A stretch of DNA of 5,803 bases, from the NCBI GenBank assembly GCA_022703195.1, contig JAKLEF010000133.1:1-5803 (forward strand). Direction: 5' to 3'. Below are positions 1-5,030 of this stretch, piece by piece. The notes beneath the pieces are model-generated. The model saw nothing but the letters and a program-made list of their open reading frames with translations, did not search any database and was not told the DNA's origin. The position numbers and the translations under genes are program-made. Numbering within the stretch: position 1 is the stretch's first letter; each line of letters starts with the position of its first letter. Source of the DNA: Candidatus Fermentibacterota bacterium (lineage in GTDB: Bacteria; Fermentibacterota; Fermentibacteria; Fermentibacterales; Fermentibacteraceae).

Positions 1-1
1 C

Positions 2-823
2 GCAGAGATCGACTACATGTACAACAACGACGGCGACATCGCGCCCGACCTCGCATCCCTCCTCGAGTACGCGGGCCTTCCCGACAGCGTAGGGGTATGC
101 CCGAGCATCTGGGTCGAGGAGGAACTCCGCGACTCGACCTACTACTACGATCCCAAGCTTGCTCTCGGCTCCCAGTTCGCCATCTCCTGCAACAACATCG
201 AGAGGCATGGCGGCGTAGTGGGCGGCCTCGTGGAGAAGGAGTTCCCCGACTCGCTGTTCATGGAGGCCGACTGGGCGCCCACCTTCAGGCGCGTCGCCTT
301 CGCCACGTACGCCGAGAACAGGCGCATCGACGCATCCAGGGCCAACCTGGTCAGGGTATGCGAGGAGCAGGCGGCATACCTCGGCAACAGATACCCCTGG
401 GTGCTGCTCCCCGCCGATCTCTCCGCCCTCGAGATCAGCACCGCGGAACTGGTCGACCCCATGGGCGGCGAATACGTCTTCGAGACCCAGCCCGATACGA
501 CCTACGTCTTCTATCAGAACCCCGACAGGCGCGGCCGTGCCAGGGGCGACTCCGTGGTGGTCGAGACCTTCAGGTTCGTGGGCTACACCACATCCAGCCC
601 CGAGATCTCCAGGGTCGAGGTGTTCTTCCGCAGGCCGCTCAATTTCCCGAGCAGGGCCGACGGAGCCCTTTCCTCCGATGTCGACCGGCTTCTCGTGATT
701 CGCCGCTGGGATGTCTCGGAACTCGGGACCCAGCGTGTCGACGAAAGGGAGGTCGACCTCATCGACCTGCCCCGCTGGCAGTTCCTGCAGGAGTACGAAG
801 CCCAGAACGCGGACAGCCAATAG
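2..823 (+). CDS. Unrecognised protein, C-terminal part; possible pseudopilin-like module
   Basis: The reading frame is open from the left edge (codons start at base 2) to TAG at 821-823, giving 273 visible residues. The first in-frame ATG at 17 is not a convincing start: coding continues upstream and no ribosome binding site can be seen. I do not recognise the family. The first 75 residues carry a short helix-like stretch (DLASLLEYAGLPD), then CPS (Cys33), a Tyr-rich segment (TYYYDP), a second cysteine in ISCNN (Cys63) and HGG (His69). This spacing of CP...Y.Y...ISC..HG resembles the C-terminal globular region of some type II secretion/type IV pilin-like proteins, which is an inference from pattern only. 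A second, weaker copy of the layout may follow at about residues 118-170 (YPW, DPMGGEYVFE, TTYVFY). The rest is acidic and beta-rich, without an obvious membrane segment. Base composition and codon use match the downstream genes. The coding call is firm; the function is unknown. Confidence 0.85.
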   Translation, partial: AEIDYMYNNDGDIAPDLASLLEYAGLPDSVGVCPSIWVEEELRDSTYYYDPKLALGSQFAISCNNIERHGGVVGGLVEKEFPDSLFMEADWAPTFRRVAFATYAENRRIDASRANLVRVCEEQAAYLGNRYPWVLLPADLSALEISTAELVDPMGGEYVFETQPDTTYVFYQNPDRRGRARGDSVVVETFRFVGYTTSSPEISRVEVFFRRPLNFPSRADGALSSDVDRLLVIRRWDVSELGTQRVDEREVDLIDLPRWQFLQEYEAQNADSQ

Positions 824-847
824 AGCCATCATCCACGCGGAGCGCAA

Positions 848-874
848 GGCCGGGCCGCCCAGTGCGGCCCTGCC
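848..874 (+). other. GC-rich imperfect hairpin between the first gene and rpoZ
   Basis: Bases 852-858 (GGGCCGC) pair with 864-870 (GCGGCCC) around a 5-nt loop (CCAGT). Three more pairs, 848-850 with 872-874, continue the stem beyond a C/T mismatch at 851/871. No T-run follows, so this is not a standard intrinsic terminator. It sits 25 bases after the stop of the first gene and 7 bases before the likely ribosome binding site of rpoZ, so it could stabilise the upstream mRNA end, pause RNA polymerase or modulate rpoZ translation. The structure is visible; any role is inferred. Confidence 0.45.
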
Positions 875-880
875 GTGCAG

Positions 881-885
881 AAGGA
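881..885 (+). promoter_or_regulatory. Likely ribosome binding site of rpoZ
   Basis: AAGGA lies 11 bases before the ATG at 897. The spacing is slightly long, but no better purine-rich site precedes either that ATG or the one directly after it at 900. It argues against the far-upstream in-frame ATG at 711, which lies inside the preceding gene. Confidence 0.5.
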
Positions 886-896
886 ACGTACGGAGT

Positions 897-1142
897 ATGA
901 TGAGGAGTTTCTTCCAGATCGAGGAACAGGCCGCCGCCAGCGAGAACCAGTATCTGCTGTCACTGGCGGCATCCAAGCGGGTCAGACACCTCAAGGCCGG
1001 ATCCCCGCCCCTGATCGAGGGTGCGAAGCCGGACAAGCCTGTCGAGACTGCACTCGAGGAGCTTGCGCGCGGATTTCTAGTATACGACCTGCCGGTGGAG
1101 CAGGGGACACTCGAAGCCAGAGCCGACGGAGGATCAGAATGA
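897..1142 (+). CDS. rpoZ: DNA-directed RNA polymerase subunit omega (RpoZ-like)
   Basis: The 81-residue product matches the omega pattern: NQYLLSLAASKRVRHLKAG (residues 17-35) corresponds to the conserved segment that reads roughly N.Y.L...A.KRARQL..G in omega proteins, followed by PPLIEG and KPVETALEELARG (47-59), the equivalent of the KPV..ALEE...G motif. Omega binds the C-terminal part of beta-prime, helps assemble RNA polymerase and, in some bacteria, forms part of a (p)ppGpp site. The size is normal for the family (about 70-100 residues). Two adjacent ATG codons (897 and 900) are possible starts; 897 is chosen for its distance from AAGGA at 881-885. The frame extends upstream to an ATG at 711, but that part overlaps the previous gene and reads as low-complexity Ser/Arg/Pro. 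The stop codon overlaps the start of the next gene (ATGA, 1139-1142), so the two are probably translated together. Omega is short and variable, so a sequence search would firm up the name. Confidence 0.82.
   Translation: MMRSFFQIEEQAAASENQYLLSLAASKRVRHLKAGSPPLIEGAKPDKPVETALEELARGFLVYDLPVEQGTLEARADGGSE
1128..1133 (+). promoter_or_regulatory. Strong Shine-Dalgarno fixing the start of the SurA-like gene
   Basis: GGAGGA ends 5 bases before the ATG at 1139. This decides against the longer open frame from 875, which would run out of frame through rpoZ and place an Arg-rich stretch before the signal peptide. Confidence 0.85.
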
Positions 1143-2356
1143 AGGAGCTTGTCGTCGTTTCGGCGTTCCTTGTGGCCATGACGGCCGGATGCGGCACACC
1201 CGGTGTCAACACCGTCGAATCCGACTCGACCGTGGTCCTCGCCACGGTGGGCGACGTCGAGATAACCATGCAGACGCTCAGACAGGAACTGGACCTCATC
1301 CCGCCGTACCAGCGTGCCAGCTTCGAGACCCCCGAGGGCCAGAGGGTCCTCCTCGATCATCTCGTCGAGCGTGAACTCCTCCTGCAGGCCGCCGAGGAGG
1401 CTGGTCTCGAGAGCGATTCCTTCGTGCAGGCCCAGGTGGAGCTCGCCATGCAGCAGGTGGAGCTCACCAGGCAGCGCGCCCTGATCCAGGTATTCTACGA
1501 GAACAACGTGGTGAACACCGTCGTCGTGCCAGACTCCGAGATCATCGCCTACTACGGGCAGCACACCGGCGACATCTACTTCCGCAGCGCCCAGGTCCAC
1601 GCATACATGATCCTAGCCGCATCGCCCGCGACGATAGAAGCAGCCCTCGCGGAGATAGAAGCCGGCCAGCCCTTCGACAGCGTCGCCGTCAGGACGAGCG
1701 AGCACGCTCCCACCGCCTCCCTCGGTGGAGACCTCGGCTGGATCACCGCCGACTCCCCCATGCCGTATCTCGGCGCACAGGAGGAGATGACCGCTGCCCT
1801 GTTCGCGGCTTCGGCCGGCGACATCGTCGGCCCGTTCGACACCGACCTCGGAACCGTGATCCTCAGGGTCGCGGAGAAGGTCGAGGAGGGCGCGAGGCCC
1901 CTCGAGGAGGTCCGCGAGTCCATCATCAACACGCTGAAGCCCTCGATGGTCAACACCTACTACCGTGACCAGCTCCTGCCCGGACTCAGGGAGAGATACG
2001 CCGTCTCCATCAACGAAGAGGCATTCCTCCCCGGCCCCGACGTCCCTGCCGACTCCCTGATGATGCTCGCGCAGAGCATGATGGAATCCAACCCCGAAAC
2101 CGCCATCACGTACTTCAAGCTCTTCCTCGAGAGGTTCCCCGAGGATTCCACCGCCTATCAGGCCGCCTTCCTCGTCGGCTTCACCTACAGCGAGTACCTC
2201 AGGGACTACGAGAGTGCCAGAACCGCCTTCTCCGACATGATCGAGCGCTTCCCCGCGTCCGAGCTGACCGACGACGCACAGTGGATGCTCGAGAACATGG
2301 AGACTCCGATAGACAGCCTGATCCCGGTCGAGGGCCAGCCCGCCCAGGGCAACTGA
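1139..2356 (+). CDS. SurA/PrsA-like parvulin-type peptidyl-prolyl isomerase lipoprotein with TPR tail
   Basis: This 405-residue protein is predicted to be exported and lipidated. Residues 1-17 form a short signal peptide ending in MTAG before Cys18; the lipobox is loose, with Thr at -3. Residues about 33-130 resemble the SurA N-terminal chaperone region (VGDVEITMQTLRQEL, then LLDHLVERELLLQAAEEAGL). Residues about 148-248 are a parvulin domain: VHAYMIL, IEAGQPFDSVAVRTSEHAPTAS, the hallmark GGDLGW (196-201), then GDIVGPFDTDLGTVILRV. Residues about 305-388 look like two TPR/YbgF-type repeats (NPETAITYFKLFLERFPEDS and DYESARTAFSDMIERFPASE). Such proteins fold outer-membrane or secreted proteins in the periplasm. 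Both usual catalytic histidines appear replaced (Met157 where RASHIL has His; Val240 where GYHII has His), so this may act as a chaperone only. It overlaps rpoZ by 4 bp and is followed by a terminator. With lptD nearby, LptD is a natural but unproven client. The family call is firm; the symbols surA and prsA are not assigned because orthology is unclear. Confidence 0.87.
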   Translation: MKELVVVSAFLVAMTAGCGTPGVNTVESDSTVVLATVGDVEITMQTLRQELDLIPPYQRASFETPEGQRVLLDHLVERELLLQAAEEAGLESDSFVQAQVELAMQQVELTRQRALIQVFYENNVVNTVVVPDSEIIAYYGQHTGDIYFRSAQVHAYMILAASPATIEAALAEIEAGQPFDSVAVRTSEHAPTASLGGDLGWITADSPMPYLGAQEEMTAALFAASAGDIVGPFDTDLGTVILRVAEKVEEGARPLEEVRESIINTLKPSMVNTYYRDQLLPGLRERYAVSINEEAFLPGPDVPADSLMMLAQSMMESNPETAITYFKLFLERFPEDSTAYQAAFLVGFTYSEYLRDYESARTAFSDMIERFPASELTDDAQWMLENMETPIDSLIPVEGQPAQGN

Positions 2357-2360
2357 GGCC

Positions 2361-2373
2361 CGGACCCGGTCCG
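2361..2373 (+). other. Small hairpin preceding the terminator
   Basis: CGGAC (2361-2365) can pair with GTCCG (2369-2373) around a 3-nt loop, five bases after the stop codon of the SurA-like gene. It is short and may have no role of its own. Confidence 0.25.
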
Positions 2374-2381
2374 ACGCGTGG

Positions 2382-2410
2382 GGGCCCGCCGAGAGGCGGG
2401 CCCTTTCGTT
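2382..2410 (+). terminator. Rho-independent terminator after the SurA-like gene
   Basis: A perfect 9-bp stem, GGGCCCGCC (2382-2390) with GGCGGGCCC (2395-2403), closes a GAGA loop of GNRA type and is followed by TTTCGTT (2404-2410). The stem is entirely G/C. The U-tract is interrupted by CG, so termination may be incomplete. It lies 25 bases after the stop of the SurA-like gene and separates the rpoZ unit from the lptD unit. It also shows that the longer in-frame ATG at 2378 cannot be a sensible start for the next gene. Confidence 0.88.
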
Positions 2411-2438
2411 GCACCGGGAGCCGCGTCAGGGGCATATT
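2409..2438 (+). promoter_or_regulatory. Weak candidate sigma-70-type promoter for the lptD unit
   Basis: TTGCAC (2409-2414) and CATATT (2433-2438) are 18 bases apart and keep 3 of 6 and 4 of 6 consensus bases. Transcription would start near 2445, giving a leader of about 30 bases before the ATG at 2474. A promoter is expected here because a terminator precedes it, but these boxes are weak, overlap the end of the terminator tail, and the organism's sigma-factor preferences are unknown. Confidence 0.25.
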
Positions 2439-2461
2439 CGCAGTCACATAGACAACGGACT

Positions 2462-2467
2462 GGAGGT
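2462..2467 (+). promoter_or_regulatory. Strong Shine-Dalgarno fixing the start of the TPR/PBP lipoprotein
   Basis: GGAGGT ends 6 bases before the ATG at 2474. The chosen start puts a signal peptide exactly at the N-terminus. Confidence 0.85.
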
Positions 2468-2473
2468 CACGAG

Positions 2474-4147
2474 ATGTCCTGCTGGCGCCGCACCCTCGCA
2501 ATGACGGCCCTCGCCGCCGCTTTCACGTCGATTTCCTGCAGGACCACGGATGCAGGTGACGGATCGGCGCAGGCTGAACAGGCGGAGGCATGCCTCGAGT
2601 CGGGCCAGTGGGCGCGTGCGGCTGACCTCTACACCGAGGCCATCGGCAAGGGATCCGGGAATCCCTCCCTTCAGGAGTGGCGCCTCGGGCGGGCGGAGGC
2701 GTGGCTCGGCATGGGCAGGACCGACGAGGCCCTTGCCTCGGCCGACAGCGTGGCTGTCGAATCGAGGTCGCGAACGCGGGCCTCGGCGTTGATGCTCGTG
2801 GCCCGGGTGCTCTCGGCATCCGGCCGCTGGTCGCGGGCCGCGGACGCCCTTTCCTCGCTGGACCCGGAAGACCTTCGGGCGGGCGATGCCGACGAAGCAT
2901 CGGCCCTTCTCTTCGAAGTGCTCGATGGCCTCACGCCCGAGCAGCTCGCCGCCCTCAGGTCGGACGACTGGTGCGAGCCCTACGTCCTGCTGGCGCTGTC
3001 GGAGAGATACGCCGCGTCAGGCGAGGCAGCGAGGGCCTCGATGACCGAGGCCGAACTCGATCGCCTGTATCCCGGCTTCAGGGAGCGCTGGGGCGGCGGC
3101 ATCCAGACAGGCCGGCCGGAGGAGGGCTACATCGCCCTCGTGCTGCCCGTAACCGGTGACGGGGCCTCCTACGCCGCACAGGTCGAGGCCGGAGTGAGGC
3201 TGAGGTTCGAGAGGGCCGCCGACCTCTCACCGGATGTTCCCGAGCTCGTCGTGCTGGACACGGGCGGCGACGGAGGCCGGTTGTCCTCGATCGCCACCGA
3301 CCTCGGAAGGGACGAATCCTGCCTTGCAGTGATCGGACCCCTGACCAGCGGCGAGACGGAGGCATTCGCCCCCTTCGCGCAGGACTACGGCCTGCCGATT
3401 CTCGCGCCGGCGGCGACTTCCGCAGATATCGACGAAATCGGCGACTATGTGCACAGGCTCGTCCCCGCCGGCGCCGAGGAGGCCGTCACCGTGGCCGAGT
3501 ACGCGGTGAGGAGGGCGGGCTGCGAGAGGCTCGCGATACTGCACAGCTATACCAGCTCCTCGGTCACCCAGTCCGAGCAGTTCGCGGCCACCGTCGAGAG
3601 CATGGGGGCGCAGGTGGTCAGGACGGAAGCCTTCGCGACTGACGACACCGATTTCAGATCGCAGATCTCGTCCATCCGAGCCTCCCGGCCCGACGGCATC
3701 TTCATCCCAGTGACCGCATACGAGGCGGTCCAGATAGCACCTCAGCTGCGCTACTACTCTCTCGACGCCGTGATCCTAGGCACTTCCGGCCTGGATAACG
3801 AGGCCGTGCTCAGGCTCGGCGGGGAGTACATGGAGGGAGCAGTGTTCACCTGCTCGTTCGGCGCGGGATCGACCTATCCCCCGACTTCGAGCTTCGTCTT
3901 CCACTTCAGGAGGAGATACGGGAACGATCCGTCCATACTCGCCGCCCAGGGCTACGATGCCGCCTCGGTCCTGCTGGACGCCTCCTCGGAGGGCGCGGAC
4001 GACAGGAGCGGGTTCGAGCGTGCCCTGACCTCGGGGGGGTCGATCCGGGGGGCGAGCGGGATCTGCACCATCGGCGCCAGGACCGTCTCCAGGGTCTCCC
4101 TTCCTCTCGTTATGGTCAGCGACGGCGAGATCGTCAGTGTCGAGTAG
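2474..4147 (+). CDS. TPR plus periplasmic-binding-protein type I lipoprotein (LpoA/LivJ-like)
   Basis: The 557-residue product begins with a signal peptide (Arg5-Arg6, then an Ala/Leu-rich core) ending at Cys22 in SISC, a loose lipobox. Residues about 33-205 are helical TPR-like repeats (AEACLESGQWARAADLYTEA; AEAWLGMGRTDEALASADSV; ARVLSASGRWSRAADALSSL; ALSERYAASGEAARASMTEA). Residues about 218-555 form a type I periplasmic-binding fold: it opens with GYIALVLPVTGDGASYAAQV and continues with VIGPLTSGETEAFAPFAQ (287-304), LPILAPAATSADI, RLAILHSY, the DDTDFRSQISSI block and AQGYDAASVLLDA (491-503). Two family readings exist: LivJ-type amino-acid-binding proteins, and LpoA, the outer-membrane lipoprotein that activates PBP1A in peptidoglycan synthesis. 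LpoA has the same TPR-then-PBP order, and no ABC transporter genes are visible, so I favour an LpoA-like or other structural role. It is the first gene after the terminator, has a strong ribosome binding site and overlaps the kinase gene by 11 bp. The domain call is firm; the role is inferred. Confidence 0.86.
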   Translation: MSCWRRTLAMTALAAAFTSISCRTTDAGDGSAQAEQAEACLESGQWARAADLYTEAIGKGSGNPSLQEWRLGRAEAWLGMGRTDEALASADSVAVESRSRTRASALMLVARVLSASGRWSRAADALSSLDPEDLRAGDADEASALLFEVLDGLTPEQLAALRSDDWCEPYVLLALSERYAASGEAARASMTEAELDRLYPGFRERWGGGIQTGRPEEGYIALVLPVTGDGASYAAQVEAGVRLRFERAADLSPDVPELVVLDTGGDGGRLSSIATDLGRDESCLAVIGPLTSGETEAFAPFAQDYGLPILAPAATSADIDEIGDYVHRLVPAGAEEAVTVAEYAVRRAGCERLAILHSYTSSSVTQSEQFAATVESMGAQVVRTEAFATDDTDFRSQISSIRASRPDGIFIPVTAYEAVQIAPQLRYYSLDAVILGTSGLDNEAVLRLGGEYMEGAVFTCSFGAGSTYPPTSSFVFHFRRRYGNDPSILAAQGYDAASVLLDASSEGADDRSGFERALTSGGSIRGASGICTIGARTVSRVSLPLVMVSDGEIVSVE

Positions 4148-5030
4148 GGCGTTCTGGGGGGCCGACATCGGGGGGACGACGACGATAGTCGGGTCCTTCT
4201 CCGGCGGCACCGGTTTCAGGCGGCTCGCCGTGCTCGAGACCAGACCTTCGGAAGGCCCGGGCAGGCTGTTCGCCGAGCTGTCCTCGACCATCCTCGGGGC
4301 GGACCCGGAACCCGCCTCCGTGGGTATAGGGATCGCCGGCCTTGTTGACAGGTCGAGGGGATGGCTCGAGTTCTCCCCCAACCTGAGGGGATGGGAGGGC
4401 CTGGACGTGGCGTCCCGCATGGGCGCCCTCACGGGGGCGCGTGTGGTCGTCGACAACGACTGCAACGCATTCGCGTACGGGGCCGTGGGCTCGGGCTACG
4501 TGCCCTCCGGGGGTCTGCAGGTCCTCGTGACGCTGGGCACCGGCATCGGTGGCACGATCATAGACTCGGGAAGGATACTCTACGGCACCGGATACGCCGG
4601 GGAGTTCGGGCACATGCCGGTTGACGCCCTCGGGCTGGCCTGCCCCTGCGGCTCGACGGGCTGCTGGGAGCGCTATGCAGGCCGGGAGGCGCTCATCAGG
4701 TACTTCACCGGGACCGGCGGCGGAGCAGGGGGCCCCGATCCGCGCGAGATCGCCGCGCTGGCCGCGGACGGAGACGCCAGGGCGTCGGAGGCCTTCGCGA
4801 CGTTCGGCCGCTGGGTCGGCACCGGCCTCGCCGGCCTGGCCAACTGCCTGAGCCCGGAAGGGTTCTACCTGGCGGGAGGCCTCTCGAACACGGCCGGCCT
4901 CTTCCTGCCCTCGGCACGCGAGGAGTTCGGGCGGCGCACGAGACACCCGTGGAGCGTCGCAATCCTGCCGGGATCGTCCGATGCGGGAGCGCTCGGTGCG
5001 GCCCTCATGGCCAGAGATTCGGCCTCTTGA
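4137..5030 (+). CDS. ROK-family sugar kinase (glucokinase-like)
   Basis: This complete 297-residue protein has all ROK landmarks. The ATP phosphate-binding motif is DIGGTT (10-15). The sugar-binding segment is SPNLRGW (80-86), against the usual NPNL..W. DNDCNA (106-111) contains the catalytic base Asp108. GTGIGGTI (134-141) is the second phosphate loop. EFGHMPV (156-162) supplies a sugar-contacting Glu and the zinc ligand His159, and CPCGSTGCWE (169-178) holds the three zinc cysteines. The enzyme phosphorylates a hexose such as glucose, N-acetylglucosamine or N-acetylmannosamine with ATP in the cytoplasm; the specificity cannot be read from sequence alone. There is no N-terminal helix-turn-helix, so it is an enzyme rather than a ROK repressor. 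GTG at 4137 is the only sensible start: it lies just before the first conserved strand and overlaps the preceding gene by 11 bp. Only a weak purine stretch precedes it, suggesting translational coupling. The stop overlaps the likely TTG start of lptD. A role in envelope sugar supply is suggested by context only. Confidence 0.95.
   Translation: MSSRAFWGADIGGTTTIVGSFSGGTGFRRLAVLETRPSEGPGRLFAELSSTILGADPEPASVGIGIAGLVDRSRGWLEFSPNLRGWEGLDVASRMGALTGARVVVDNDCNAFAYGAVGSGYVPSGGLQVLVTLGTGIGGTIIDSGRILYGTGYAGEFGHMPVDALGLACPCGSTGCWERYAGREALIRYFTGTGGGAGGPDPREIAALAADGDARASEAFATFGRWVGTGLAGLANCLSPEGFYLAGGLSNTAGLFLPSAREEFGRRTRHPWSVAILPGSSDAGALGAALMARDSAS

Noticed and set aside
711..896. Upstream extension of rpoZ to ATG 711
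   Set aside because: It lies inside the end of the first gene, has low-complexity composition and covers the intergenic hairpin; omega homology begins only after 897.
97..900. Open frame of 267 codons on the + strand in a second frame across the first gene
   Set aside because: Very rich in Arg/Gly/Pro, lacks a start signal and overlaps a frame with normal amino-acid composition.
875..1138. N-terminal extension of the SurA-like protein from ATG 875
   Set aside because: It would overlap rpoZ out of frame and hide the signal peptide. GGAGGA at 1128-1133 and the lipoprotein leader support ATG 1139.
2378..2473. N-terminal extension of the TPR/PBP lipoprotein from ATG-equivalent start at 2378
   Set aside because: This stretch contains the terminator hairpin, and the strong Shine-Dalgarno plus signal peptide place the start at 2474.
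4134..4946. Open frame of 270 codons on the - strand opposite the ROK kinase
   Set aside because: The + strand holds every ROK motif; the antisense product is Ala/Gly/Pro/Arg-rich and without a domain.
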